Origin: Cladorhizidae sp. MBARI D1340-BT2
Taxonomy: Eukaryota; Porifera; Demospongiae; Poecilosclerida; Cladorhizidae
Reading direction: 5' to 3'
Length of the DNA: 64,000 bases
Assembly (NCBI GenBank): GCA_028752905.1
Contig: JAQNBH010000023.1
Location: forward strand, 281,001 to 345,000
Shown: positions 1-14,200 of the stretch, in pieces
Numbering within the stretch: position 1 is the first letter of the stretch
Layout of the letters: each line of letters opens with the position of its first letter
The notes under the pieces: generated by a model
Databases searched by the model: none
What the model saw: only the letters and a program-made list of their open reading frames with translations
Told to the model about the DNA's origin: nothing
Translations under genes and position numbers: made by a program

Positions 1-3000
1 ACTTGATATATAGCTATTAAGATAGGTCTCTTCCTGTGCTCTCTGTTGATATCAAACATCCATAATATTCTGCACACTTCACTGTAATGGACTTGATATG
101 ATTCGAATGATAGGTTTCATTATGTGTTCTCTATCTTGATATTTGCCCTAATTTGGTCTATATGTTTCTCTTTTTCCCCCCAAAAATCTTGTTATTTTGC
201 CGTAAAGCTCATAACATTTTTACACTTTACCCCAAAAAGATAATTTGTATATCACCGGATAGCCCTTCTAATTATCTGTCTTTTGTATGTGCCAAAATTT
301 TGAGTACTCTAAGTATTAGCAAGTTATGGTGATTTGAAGTGGTAAGGTTTGCGATCTTTCCTGGCGTTTTCCAGTTGCCAAAGCGGTGGCCTGCCAGTGA
401 AAAACCACTACATTTATTGATAATCTGTTGACATGTTGCAGATAAGGGCCTTCTCTATCAGTTGACAAAATCTGGGACTTTGGTCTTGTTAATTAGGGCA
501 GTTATGAATTGTACTCTTACTTGATGCTAAACATGTTAGCTTCGTAGATTATCCACACTTCACTGAATAGACTTGATGTATAGCTATTAAGATAGGACTC
601 TCTAAGTGCTCTCTCTTGATACCAAACATCCATATATTCTGCACACTTCACTGTAATGGACTTGCAAGATAGGTATCTCTCAGTGTTCTCTATCTTGAGC
701 TAAACATGTTAGCTTCATAGATTCTCCACACTTCACTGAATATACTTGATATATAGCTCTAAAGGTAGGTCTCTCTCTGTTCTCTCTCTTGATACCAAAC
801 ATCCGTATATTCTGCATACATAGAATCACAAGATAAGTTTCTCTATGTGTTCTCTATCTTGATGCTAAACAGGTTAGCTTCATAGATTCTCCACACTTCA
901 CTGTATAAACTTGATATATAGCTATTAAGATAGGTCTCTCCCTGTGCTCTCTGTTGATATCAAACATCCATAATATTCTGCACACTTCACTGTAATGGAC
1001 TTGATATGATTCGAATGATAGGTTTCATTATGTGTTCTCTATCTTGATATTTGCCCTAATTTGGTCTGTATGTTTCTCATTTTTCCCCCAAAAATCTTGC
1101 TTTTTTGCCGTAAAGCTCATAACTTTTCTATACTTTACCCAAAAAAGATAATTTTTATATCACCAGGATAGCCCTTCTAATTATCTGTCTTTTGTATGTG
1201 CCAAAATTTTGAATACTCTAAGTATTAGCAAGTTATGGTGATTTGAAGTGGTGAGGTTTGCGATCTTTCCTGGCGTTTTCCAGTTGCCAAAGCGGTGGCC
1301 TGCCAGTGAAAAACCACTACATTTATTGATAATCTGTTGACATGTTGCAGATAAGGGCCTTCTCTATCAGTTGACAAAATCTGGGACTTTGGTCTTGTTA
1401 ATTAGGGCAGTTATGAATTGTACTCTTACTTGATGCTAAACATGTTAGCTTCGTAGATTATCCACACTTCACTGAATAGACTTGATGTATAGCTATTAAG
1501 ATAGGACTCTCTAAGTGCTCTCTCTTGATACCAAACATCCATATATTCTGCACACTTCACTGTAATGGACTTGCAAGATAGGTATCTCTCAGTGTTCTCT
1601 ATCTTGAGCTAAACATGTTAGCTTCATAGATTCTCCACACTTCACTGAATAGAGTTGATATATAGCTCTAAAGGTAGGCCTCTCTCTGTTCTCTCTCTTG
1701 ATACCAAACATCCGTATATTCTGCATACATAGAATCACAAGATAGGTTTCTCTATGTGTTCTCTATCTTGATGCTAAACAGGTTAGCTTCATAGATTCTC
1801 CACACTTCACTGTATAAACTTGATATATAGCTATTAAGATAGGTCTCTCCCTGTGCTCTCTGTTGATATCAAACATCCATAATATTCTGCACACTTCACT
1901 GTAATGGACTTGATATGATTCGAATGATAGGTTTCATTATGTGTTCTCTATCTTGATATTTGCCCTAATTTGGTCTATATGTTTCTCTTTTTCCCCCCAA
2001 AAATCTTGTTATTTTGCCGTAAAGCTCATAACATTTCTACACTTTACCCAAAAAGGATAATATGTATATCACTGGATAGCCCTTCTAATTATCTGTCTTT
2101 TGTATGTGCCAAAATTTTGAGTACTCTAAGTATTAGCAAGTTATGGTGATTTGAAGTGGTGAGGTTTGCGATCTTTCCTGGCGTTTTCCAGTTGCCAAAG
2201 CGGTGGCCTGCCAGTGAAAAACCACTACATTTATTGATAATCTGTTGACATGTTGCAGATAAGGGCCTTCTCTATCAGTTGACAAAATCTGGGACTTTGG
2301 TCTTGTTAATTAGGGCAGTTATGAATTGTACTCTTACTTGATGCTAAACATGTTAGCTTCGTAGATTATCCACACTTCACTGAATAGACTTGATGTATAG
2401 CTATTAAGATAGGACTCTCTAAGTGCTCTCTCTTGATACCAAACATCCATATATTCTGCACACTTCACTGTAATGGACTTGCAAGATAGGTATCTCTCAG
2501 TGTTCTCTATCTTGAGCTAAACATGTTAGCTTCATAGATTCTCCACACTTCACTGAATAGAGTTGATATATAGCTCTAAAGGTAGGCCTCTCTCTGTTCT
2601 CTCTCTTGATACCAAACATCCGTATATTCTGCATACATAGAATCACAAGATAGGTTTCTCTATGTGTTCTCTATCTTGATGCTAAACAGGTTAGCTTCAT
2701 AGATTCTCCACACTTCACTGTGTAAACTTGATATATAGCTATTAAGATAGGTCTCTCCCTGTGCTCTCTGTTGATATCAAACATCCATAATATTCTGCAC
2801 ACTTCACTGTAATGGACTTGATATGATTCGAATGATAGGTTTCATTATGTGTTCTCTATCTTGATATTTGCCCTAATTTGGTCTATATGTTTCTCTTTTT
2901 CCCCCCAAAAATCTTGTTATTTTGCCGTAAAGCTCATAACATTTCTACACTTTACCCAAAAAGGATAATATGTATATCACTGGATAGCCCTTCTAATTAT

Positions 3001-5591
3001 CTGTCTTTTGTATGTGCCAAAATTTTGAGTACTCTAAGTATTAGCAAGTTATGGTGATTTGAAGTGGTGAGGTTTGCGATCTTTCCTGGCGTTTTCCAGT
3101 TGCCAAAGCGGTGGCCTGCCAGTGAAAAACCACTACATTTATTGATAATCTGTTGACATGTTGCAGATAAGGGCCTGCTCTATCAGTTGACAAAATCTGG
3201 GACTTTGGTCTTGTTAATTAGGGCAGTTATGAATTGTACTCTTACTTGATGCTAAATATGTTAGCTTCGTAGATTATCCACACTTCACTGAATAGACTTG
3301 ATGTATAGCTATTAAGATAGGACTCTCTAAGTGCTCTCTCTTGACACCAAACATCCATATATTCTGCACACTTCACTGTAATGGACTTGCAAGATAGGTA
3401 TCTCTCAGTGTTCTCTATCTTGAGCTAAACATGTTAGCTTCATAGATTCTCCACACTTCACTGAATAGACTTGATATATAGCTCTAAAGGTAGGCCTCTC
3501 TCTGTTCTCTCTCTTGATACCAAACATCCGTATATTCTGCATACATAGAATCACAAGATAGGTTTCTCTATGTGTTCTCTATCTTGATGCTAAACAGGTT
3601 AGCTTCATAGATTCTCCACACTTCACTGTATAAACTTGATATATAGCTATTAAGATAGGTCTCTCCCTGTGCTCTCTGTTGATATCAAACATCCATAATA
3701 TTCTGCACACTTCACTGTAATGGACTTGATATGATTCGAATGATAGGTTTCATTATGTGTTCTCTATCTTGATATTTGCCCTAATTTGGTCTGTATGTTT
3801 CTCATTTTTCCCCCAAAAATCTTGCTTTTTTGCCGTAAAGCTCATAACTTTTCTACACTTTACCCAAAAAAGATAATTTTTATATCACCAGGATAGCCCT
3901 TCTAATTATCTGTCTTTTGTATGTGCCAAAATTTTGAATACTCTAAGTATTAGCAAGTTATGGTGATTTGAAGTGGTGAGGTTTGCGATCTTTCCTGGCG
4001 TTTTCCAGTTGCCAAAGCGGTGGCCTGCCAGTGAAAAACCACTACATTTATTGATAATCTGTTGACATGTTGCAGATAAGGGCCTTCTCTATCAGTTGAC
4101 AAAATCTGGGACTTTGGTCTTGTTAATTAGGGCAGTTATGAATTGTACTCTTACTTGATGCTAAACATGTTAGCTTCGTAGATTATCCACACTTCACTGA
4201 ATAGACTTGATGTATAGCTATTAAGATAGGACTCTCTAAGTGCTCTCTCTTGATACCAAACATCCATATATTCTGCACACTTCACTGTAATGGACTTGCA
4301 AGATAGGTATCTCTCAGTGTTCTCTATCTTGAGCTAAACATGTTAGCTTCATAGATTCTCCACACTTCACTGAATAGAGTTGATATATAGCTCTAAAGGT
4401 AGGCCTCTCTCTGTTCTCTCTCTTGATACCAAACATCCGTATATTCTGCATACATAGAATCACAAGATAGGTTTCTCTATGTGTTCTCTATCTTGATGCT
4501 AAACAGGTTAGCTTCATAGATTCTCCACACTTCACTGTATAAACTTGATATATAGCTATTAAGATAGGTCTCTCCCTGTGCTCTCTGTTGATATCAAACA
4601 TCCATAATATTCTGCACACTTCACTGTAATGGACTTGATATGATTCGAATGATAGGTTTCATTATGTGTTCTCTATCTTGATATTTGCCCTAATTTGGTC
4701 TATATGTTTCTCTTTTTCCCCCCAAAAATCTTGTTATTTTGCCGTAAAGCTCATAACATTTCTACACTTTACCCAAAAAGGATAATATGTATATCACTGG
4801 ATAGCCCTTCTAATTATCTGTCTTTTGTATGTGCCAAAATTTTGAGTACTCTAAGTATTAGCAAGTTATGGTGATTTGAAGTGGTGAGGTTTGCGATCTT
4901 TCCTGGCGTTTTCCAGTTGCCAAAGCGGTGGCCTGCCAGTGAAAAACCACTACATTTATTGATAATCTGTTGACATGTTGCAGATAAGGGCCTTCTCTAT
5001 CAGTTGACAAAATCTGGGACTTTGGTCTTGTTAATTAGGGCAGTTATGAATTGTACTCTTACTTGATGCTAAACATGTTAGCTTCGTAGATTATCCACAC
5101 TTCACTGAATAGACTTGATGTATAGCTATTAAGATAGGACTCTCTAAGTGCTCTCTCTTGATACCAAACATCCATATATTCTGCACACTTCACTGTAATG
5201 GACTTGCAAGATAGGTATCTCTCAGTGTTCTCTATCTTGAGCTAAACATGTTAGCTTCATAGATTCTCCACACTTCACTGAATAGAGTTGATATATAGCT
5301 CTAAAGGTAGGCCTCTCTCTGTTCTCTCTCTTGATACCAAACATCCGTATATTCTGCATACATAGAATCACAAGATAGGTTTCTCTATGTGTTCTCTATC
5401 TTGATGCTAAACAGGTTAGCTTCATAGATTCTCCACACTTCACTGTATAAACTTGATATATAGCTATTAAGATAGGTCTCTCCCTGTGCTCTCTGTTGAT
5501 ATCAAACATCCATAATATTCTGCACACTTCACTGTAATGGACTTGATATGATTCGAATGATAGGTTTCATTATGTGTTCTCTATCTTGATA
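1..5591. repeat. Satellite 1 block 1: monomers 1-6, partial 2725-bp period
   Basis: Landmarks lie at 142, 1051, 1960, 2868, 3776 and 4685. Monomer 5 resembles monomer 2 (both have CTGTATG after the landmark and CACCAGG further on), and monomer 6 resembles monomer 3 (TATGTATATCACTGG). These pairs lie 2725 bp apart, so a three-monomer unit is partly repeated. All monomers in this block are full length. The window opens inside a monomer, so the array extends beyond the left edge. Confidence 0.85.
1051..1959. repeat. Representative satellite 1 monomer with internal subrepeats
   Basis: This 909-bp monomer shows the internal plan. Bases 1051 to about 1430 are a non-repeated segment containing a variable T/C/A homopolymer tract near 1079-1088 and a well-conserved later half. 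From about 1434 to 1957 there are six related subrepeats starting near 1434, 1530, 1608, 1702, 1772 and 1867. Each has a variant of CAAACATCC or CTAAACATG, then usually CACACTTCACTG, a GACTTGATAT-like stretch, AGATAGG and CTCTATCTTGAT. Subrepeats alternate between two forms, so the real sub-period is a pair of about 164-185 bp. The third plus fourth subrepeats (1608-1771) span 164 bp, the exact length missing from short monomers. Confidence 0.9.
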
Positions 5592-8500
5592 TTTGCCCTA
5601 ATTTGGTCTATATGTTTCTCATTTTTTCCCCAAAAATCTTGCTTTTTTGCCGTAAAGCTCATAACTTTTCTATACTTTACCCAAAAAAGATAAGTTTTAT
5701 ATCACCGGATAGCCCTTCTAATTATCTGTCTTTTGTACGTGCCAAAATTTTGAGTACTCTAAGTATTAGCAAGTTATGGTGATTTGAAGTGGTAAGGTTT
5801 GCGATCTTTCCTGGCGTTTTCCAGTTGCCAAAGCGGTGGCCTGCCAGTGAAAAACCACTACATTTATTGATAATCTGTTGACATGTTGCAGATAAGGGCC
5901 TTCTCTATCAGTTGACAAAATCTGGGACTTTGGTCTTGTTAATTAGGGCAGTTATGAATTGTACTCTTACTTGATGCTAAATATGTTAGCTTCGTAGATT
6001 ATCCACACTTCACTGAATAGACTTGATGTATAGCTATTAAGATAGGACTCTCTAAGTGCTCTCTCTTGATACCAAACATCCATATATTCTGCACACTTCA
6101 CTGTAATGGACTTGCAAGATAGGTATCTCTCAGTGTTCTCTATCTTGATGCTAAACAGGTTAGCTTCATAGATTCTCCACACTTCACTGTGTAAACTTGA
6201 TATATAGCTATTAAGATAGGTCTCTCCCTGTGCTCTCTGTTGATATCAAACATCCATAATATTCTGCACACTTCACTGTAATGGACTTGATATGATTCGA
6301 ATGATAGGTTTCATTATGTGTTCTCTATCTTGATATTTGCCCTAATTTGGTCTATATGTTTCTCTTTTTCCCCCCAAAAATCTTGTTATTTTGCCGTAAA
6401 GCTCATAACATTTCTACACTTTACCCAAAAAGGATAATATGTATATCACTGGATAGCCCTTCTAATTATCTGTCTTTTGTATGTGCCAAAATTTTGAGTA
6501 CTCTAAGTATTAGCAAGTTATGGTGATTTGAAGTGGTGAGGTTTGCGATCTTTCCTGGCGTTTTCCAGTTGCCAAAGCGGTGGCCTGCCAGTGAAAAACC
6601 ACTACATTTATTGATAATCTGTTGACATGTTGCAGATAAGGGCCTTCTCTATCAGTTGACAAAATCTGGGACTTTGGTCTTGTTAATTAGGGCAGTTATG
6701 AATTGTACTCTTACTTGATGCTAAACATGTTAGCTTCGTAGATTATCCACACTTCACTGAATAGACTTGATGTATAGCTATTAAGATAGGACTCTCTAAG
6801 TGCTCTCTCTTGATACCAAACATCCATATATTCTGCACACTTCACTGTAATGGACTTGCAAGATAGGTATCTCTCAGTGTTCTCTATCTTGAGCTAAACA
6901 TGTTAGCTTCATAGATTCTCTACACTTCACTGAATAGAGTTGATATATAGCTCTAAAGGTAGGCCTCTCTCTGTTCTCTCTCTTGATACCAAACATCCGT
7001 ATATTCTGCATACATAGAATCACAAGATAGGTTTCTCTATGTGTTCTCTATCTTGATGCTAAACAGGTTAGCTTCATAGATTCTCCACACTTCACTGTAT
7101 AAACTTGATATATAGCTATTAAGATAGGTCTCTCCCTGTGCTCTCTGTTGATATCAAACATCCATAATATTCTGCACACTTCACTGTAATGGACTTGATA
7201 TGATTCGAATGATAGGTTTCATTATGTGTTCTCTATCTTGATATTTGCCCTAATTTGGTCTATATGTTTCTCATTTTTTCCCCAAAAATCTTGCTTTTTT
7301 GCCGTAAAGCTCATAACTTTTCTATACTTTACCCAAAAAAGATAAGTTTTATATCACCGGATAGCCCTTCTAATTATCTGTCTTTTGTACGTGCCAAAAT
7401 TTTGAGTACTCTAAGTATTAGCAAGTTATGGTGATTTGAAGTGGTAAGGTTTGCGATCTTTCCTGGCGTTTTCCAGTTGCCAAAGCGGTGGCCTGCCAGT
7501 GAAAAACCACTACATTTATTGATAATCTGTTGACATGTTGCAGATAAGGGCCTTCTCTATCAGTTGACAAAATCTGGGACTTTGGTCTTGTTAATTAGGG
7601 CAGTTATGAATTGTACTCTTACTTGATGCTAAACATGTTAGCTTCGTAGATTATCCACACTTCACTGAATAGACTTGATGTATAGCTATTAAGATAGGAC
7701 TCTCTAAGTGCTCTCTCTTGATACCAAACATCCATATATTCTGCACACTTCACTGTAATGGACTTGCAAGATAGGTATCTCTCAGTGTTCTCTATCTTGA
7801 TGCTAAACAGGTTAGCTTCATAGATTCTCCACACTTCACTGTGTAAACTTGATATATAGCTATTAAGATAGGTCTCTCCCTGTGCTCTCTGTTGATATCA
7901 AACATCCATAATATTCTGCACACTTCACTGTAATGGACTTGATATGATTCGAATGATAGGTTTCATTATGTGTTCTCTATCTTGATATTTGCCCTAATTT
8001 GGTCTATATGTTTCTCTTTTTCCCCCCAAAAATCTTGTTATTTTGCCGTAAAGCTCATAACATTTCTACACTTTACCCAAAAAGGATAATATGTATATCA
8101 CTGGATAGCCCTTCTAATTATCTGTCTTTTGTATGTGCCAAAATTTTGAGTACTCTAAGTATTAGCAAGTTATGGTGATTTGAAGTGGTGAGGTTTGCGA
8201 TCTTTCCTGGCGTTTTCCAGTTGCCAAAGCGGTGGCCTGCCAGTGAAAAACCACTACATTGATTGATAATCTGTTGACATGTTGCAGATAAGGGCCTTCT
8301 CTATCAGTTGACAAAATCTGGGACTTTGGTCTTGTTAATTAGGGCAGTTATGAATTGTACTCTTACTTGATGCTAAACATGTTAGCTTCGTAGATTATCC
8401 ACACTTCACTGAATAGACTTGATGTATAGCTATTAAGATAGGACTCTCTAAGTGCTCTCTCTTGATACCAAACATCCATATATTCTGCACACTTCACTGT

Positions 8501-10384
8501 AATGGACTTGCAAGATAGGTATCTCTCAGTGTTCTCTATCTTGAGCTAAACATGTTAGCTTCATAGATTCTCCACACTTCACTGAATAGACTTGATATAT
8601 AGCTCTAAAGGTAGGCCTCTCTCTGTTCTCTCTCTTGATACCAAACATCCGTATATTCTGCATACATAGAATCACAAGATAGGTTTCTCTATGTGTTCTC
8701 TATCTTGATGCTAAACAGGTTAGCTTCATAGATTCTCCACACTTCACTGTATAAACTTGATATATAGCTATTAAGATAGGTCTCTCCCTGTGCTCTCTGT
8801 TGATATCAAACATCCATAATATTCTGCACACTTCACTGTAATGGACTTGATATGATTCGAATGATAGGTTTCATTATGTGTTCTCTATCTTGATATTTGC
8901 CCTAATTTGGTCTATATGTTTCTCATTTTTTCCCCAAAAATCTTGCTTTTTTGCCGTAAAGCTCATAACTTTTCTATACTTTACCCAAAAAAGATAAGTT
9001 TTATATCACCGGATAGCCCTTCTAATTATCTGTCTTTTGTACGTGCCAAAATTTTGAGTACTCTAAGTATTAGCAAGTTATGGTGATTTGAATTGGTAAG
9101 GTTTGCGATCTTTCCTGGCGTTTTCCAGTTGCCAAAGCGGTGGCCTGCCAGTGAAAAACCACTACATTTATTGATAATCTGTTGACATGTTGCAAATAAG
9201 GGCCTTCTCTATCAGTTGACAAAATCTGGGACTTTGGTCTTGTTAATTAGGGCAGTTATGAATTGTACTCTTACTTGATGCTAAACATGTTAGCTTCGTA
9301 GATTATCCACACTTCACTGAATAGACTTGATGTATAGCTATTAAGATAGGACTCTCTAAGTGCTCTCTCTTGATACCAAACATCCATATATTCTGCACAC
9401 TTCACTGTAATGGACTTGCAAGATAGGTATCTCTCAGTGTTCTCTATCTTGATGCTAAACAGGTTAGCTTCATAGATTCTCCACACTTCACTGTGTAAAC
9501 TTGATATATAGCTATTAAGATAGGTCTCTCCCTGTGCTCTCTGTTGATATCAAACATCCATAATATTCTGCACACTTCACTGTAATGGACTTGATATGAT
9601 TCGAATGATAGGTTTCATTATGTGTTCTCTATCTTGATATTTGCCCTAATTTGGTCTATATGTTTCTCTTTTTTCCCCCAAAAATCTTGTTATTTTGCCG
9701 TAAAGCTCATAACATTTCTACACTTTACCCAAAAAGGATAATATGTATATCACTGGATAGCCCTTCTAATTATCTGTCTTTTGTATGTGCCAAAATTTTG
9801 AGTACTCTAAGTATTAGCAAGTTATGGTGATTTGAAGTGGTGAGGTTTGCGATCTTTCCTGGCGTTTTCCAGTTGCCAAAGCGGTGGCCTGCCAGTGAAA
9901 AACCACTACATTTATTGATAATCTGTTGACATGTTGCAGATAAGGGCCTTCTCTATCAGTTGACAAAATCTGGGACTTTGGTCTTGTTAATTAGGGCAGT
10001 TATGAATTGTACTCTTACTTGATGCTAAACATGTTAGCTTCGTAGATTATCCACACTTCACTGAATAGACTTGATGTATAGCTATTAAGATAGGACTCTC
10101 TAAGTGCTCTCTCTTGATACCAAACATCCATATATTCTGCACACTTCACTGTAATGGACTTGCAAGATAGGTATCTCTCAGTGTTCTCTATCTTGATGCT
10201 AAACAGGTTAGCTTCATAGATTCTCCACACTTCACTGTGTAAACTTGATATATAGCTATTAAGATAGGTCTCTCCCTGTGCTCTCTGTTGATATCAAACA
10301 TCCATAATATTCTGCACACTTCACTGTAATGGACTTGATATGATTCGAATGATAGGTTTCATTATGTGTTCTCTATCTTGATAT
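5592..10384. repeat. Satellite 1 block 2: C-B dimers, 1652-bp period
   Basis: Landmarks at 5592, 6337, 7245, 7989, 8897 and 9641 are spaced 745, 908, 744, 908 and 744 bp. C monomers (CATTTTTTCCCC tract, AAGTTTTATATCACCGG) are short and alternate with full-length B monomers (CTCTTTTTCCCCCC tract, TATGTATATCACTGG). This makes a 1652-bp dimer repeated three times. The short monomer joins the second subrepeat directly to the fifth. That junction creates the 71-codon minus-strand reading at 5967-6182, 7619-7834 and 9271-9486, which I do not regard as a gene. Confidence 0.9.
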
Positions 10385-11291
10385 TTGCCCTAATTTGGTC
10401 TGTATGTTTCTCTTTTTTTCCCCAAAAATCTTGTTATTTTGCCGTAAAGCTCATAACATTTCTACACTTTACCCAAAAAGGATAATATGTATATCACTGG
10501 ATAGCCCTTCTAATTATCTGTCTTTTGTATGTGCCAAAATTTTGAGTACTCTAAGTATTAGCAAGTTATGGTGATTTGAAGTGGTGAGGTTTGCGATCTT
10601 TCCTGGCGTTTTCCAGTTGCCAAAGCGGTGGCCTGCCAGTGAAAAACCACTACATTTATTGATAATCTGTTGACATGTTGCAGATAAGGGCCTTCTCTAT
10701 CAGTTGACAAAATCTGTGACTTTGGTCTTGTTAATTAGGGCAGTTATGAATTGTACTCTTACTTGATGCTAAACATGTTAGCTTCGTAGATTATCCACAC
10801 TTCACTGAATAGACTTGATGTATAGCTATTAAGATAGGACTCTCTAAGTGCTCTCTCTTGATACCAAACATCCATATATTCTGCACACTTCACTGTAATG
10901 GACTTGCAAGATAGGTATCTCTCAGTGTTCTCTATCTTGAGCTAAACATGTTAGCTTCATAGATTCTCCACACTTCACTGAATAGAGTTGATATATAGCT
11001 CTAAAGGTAGGCCTCTCTCTGTTCTCTCTCTTGATACCAAACATCCGTATATTCTGCATACATAGAATCACAAGATAGGTTTCTCTATGTGTTCTCTATC
11101 TTGATGCTAAACAGGTTAGCTTCATAGATTCTCCACACTTCACTGTATAAACTTGATATATAGCTATTAAGATAGGTCTCTCCCTGTGCTCTCTGTTGAT
11201 ATCAAACATCCATAATATTCTGCACACTTCACTGTAATGGACTTGATATGATTCGAATGATAGGTTTCATTATGTGTTCTCTATCTTGATA
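10385..11291. repeat. Satellite 1 full-length B-like monomer between HOR blocks
   Basis: The monomer starting at the landmark 10385 is a B variant (CTGTATG with a T-rich tract) of 907 bp. The preceding monomer at 9641 is short and B-like. Together they form the B-B' pair that separates the dimer block from the C-A-D-E block. The pair recurs at 23352-25003. Confidence 0.8.
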
Positions 11292-14200
11292 TTTGCCCTA
11301 ATTTGGTCTATATGTTTCTCATTTTTTCCCCAAAAATCTTGCTTTTTTGCCGTAAAGCTCATAACTTTTCTATACTTTACCCAAAAAAGATAAGTTTTAT
11401 ATCACCGGATAGCCCTTCTAATTATCTGTCTTTTGTACGTGCCAAAATTTTGAGTACTCTAAGTATTAGCAAGTTATGGTGATTTGAAGTGGTAAGGTTT
11501 GCGATCTTTCCTGGCGTTTTCCAGTTGCCAAAGCGGTGGCCTGCCAGTGAAAAACCACTACATTTATTGATAATCTGTTGACATGTTGCAGATAAGGGCC
11601 TTCTCTATCAGTTGACAAAATCTGGGACTTTGGTCTTGTTAATTAGGGCAGTTATGAATTGTACTCTTACTTGATGCTAAACATGTTAGCTTCGTAGATT
11701 ATCCACACTTCACTGAATAGACTTGATGTATAGCTATTAAGATAGGACTCTCTAAGTGCTCTCTCTTGATACCAAACATCCATATATTCTGCACACTTCA
11801 CTGTAATGGACTTGCAAGATAGGTATCTCTCAGTGTTCTCTATCTTGAGCTAAACATGTTAGCTTCATAGATTCTCCACACTTCACTGAATAGAGTTGAT
11901 ATATAGCTCTAAAGGTAGGCCTCTCTCTGTTCTCTCTCTTGATACCAAACATCCGTATATTCTGCATACATAGAATCACAAGATAAGTTTCTCCATGTGT
12001 TCTCTATCTTGATGCTAAACAGGTTAGCTTCATAGATTCTCCACACTTCACTGTATAAACTTGATATATAGCTATTAAGATAGGTCTCTCCCTGTGCTCT
12101 CTGTTGATATCAAACATCCATAATATTCTGCACACTTCACTGTAATGGACTTGATATGATTCGAATGATAGGTTTCATTATGTGTTCTCTATCTTGATAT
12201 TTGCCCTAATTTGGTCTGTATGTTTCTCATTTTCCCCCCAAAAATCTTGCTTTTTTGCCGTAAAGCTCATAACTTTTCTACACTTTACCCAAAAAAGATA
12301 ATTTTTATATCACCAGGATAGCCCTTCTAATTATCTGTCTTTTGTATGTGCCAAAATTTTGAGTACTCTAAGTATTAGCAAGTTATGGTGATTTGAAGTG
12401 GTGAGGTTTGCGATCTTTCCTGGCGTTTTCCAGTTGCCAAAGCAGTGGCCTGCCAGTGAAAAACCACTACATTTATTAATAATCTGTTGACATTTTGCAG
12501 ATAAGGGCCTTCTCTATCAGTTGACAAAATCTGGGACTTTGGTCTTGTTAATTAGGGCAGTTATGAATTGTACTCTTACTTGATGCTAAACATGTTAGCT
12601 TCGTAGATTATCCACACTTCACTGAATAGACTTGATGTATAGCTATTAAGATAGGACTCTCTAAGTGCTCTCTCTTGATACCAAACATCCATATATTCTG
12701 CACACTTCACTGTAATGGACTTGCAAGATAGGTATCTCTCAGTGTTCTCTATCTTGAGCTAAACATGTTAGCTTCATAGATTCTCCACACTTCACTGAAT
12801 AGAGTTGATATATAGCTCTAAAGGTAGGCCTCTCTCTGTTCTCTCTCTTGATACCAAACATCCGTATATTCTGCATACATAGAATCACAAGATAGGTTTC
12901 TCTATGTGTTCTCTATCTTGATGCTAAACAGGTTAGCTTCATAGATTCTCCACACTTCACTGTATAAACTTGATATATAGCTATTAAGATAGGTCTCTCC
13001 CTGTGCTCTCTGTTGATATCAAACATCCATAATATTCTGCACACTTCACTGTAATGGACTTGATATGATTCGAATGATAGGTTTCATTATGTGTTCTCTA
13101 TCTTGATATTTGCCCTAATTTGGTCTATATGTTTCTCATTTCCCCCCCAAAAATCTTGCTTTTTTGCCGTAAAGCTCATAACTTTTCTACACTTTATCTC
13201 AAAAAGATAATTATTATATCACCGGATAGCCCTTCTAATTATCTGTCTTTTGTACGTGCCAAAATTTTGAGTACTCTAAGTATTAGCAAGTTATGGTGAT
13301 TTGAAGTGGTAAGGTTTGCGATCTTTCCTGGCGTTTTCCAGTTGCCAAAGCGGTGGCCTGCCAGTGAAAAACCACTACATTGATTGATAATCTGTTGACA
13401 TGTTGCAGATAAGGGCCTTCTCTATCAGTTGACAAAATCTGGGACTTTGGTCTTGTTAATTAGGGCAGTTATGAATTGTACTCTTACTTGATGCTAAACA
13501 TGTTAGCTTCGTAGATTATCCACACTTCACTGAATAGACTTGATGTATAGCTATTAAGATAGGACTCTCTAAGTGCTCTCTCTTGATACCAAACATCCAT
13601 ATATTCTGCACACTTCACTGTAATGGACTTGCAAGATAGGTATCTCTCAGTGTTCTCTATCTTGAGCTAAACATGTTAGCTTCATAGATTCTCCACACTT
13701 CACTGAATAGACTTGATATATAGCTCTAAAGGTAGGCCTCTCTCTGTTCTCTCTCTTGATACCAAACATCCGTATATTCTGCATACATAGAATCACAAGA
13801 TAGGTTTCTCTGTGTTCTCTATCTTGATGCTAAACAGGTTAGCTTCATAGATTCTCCACACTTCACTGTATAAACTTGATATATAGCTATTAAGATAGGT
13901 CTCTCCCTGTGCTCTCTGTTGATATCAAACATCCATAATATTCTGCACACTTCACTGTAATGGACTTGATATGATTCGAATGATAGGTTTCATTATGTGT
14001 TCTCTATCTTGATATTTGCCCTAATTTGGTCTATAATATGTTTCTCATTTTCCCCCCAAAAATCTTGTTATTTTGCCGTAAAGCTCATAACTTTTCTACA
14101 CTTTACCCCAAAAAGATAATTTTTATATCACCGAATAGCCCTTCTAATTATCTGTCTTTTGTACATGCCAAAATTTTGAGTACTCTAAATATTAGCAAGT

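Noticed and set aside
1014..1024. Short palindromes in satellite 1 such as ATTCGAAT and AACATGTT as possible protein sites
   Set aside because: Eight-base palindromes of this kind are expected by chance in a 908-bp repeat, and no known centromere-protein box was recognised.
5967..6182. 71-codon minus-strand ORF, recurring at 7619, 9271, 10015, 22982 and 23726
   Set aside because: It exists only where a 164-bp deletion fuses subrepeats in satellite 1. The peptide is a translated subrepeat with no domain, and full-length monomers break the frame.
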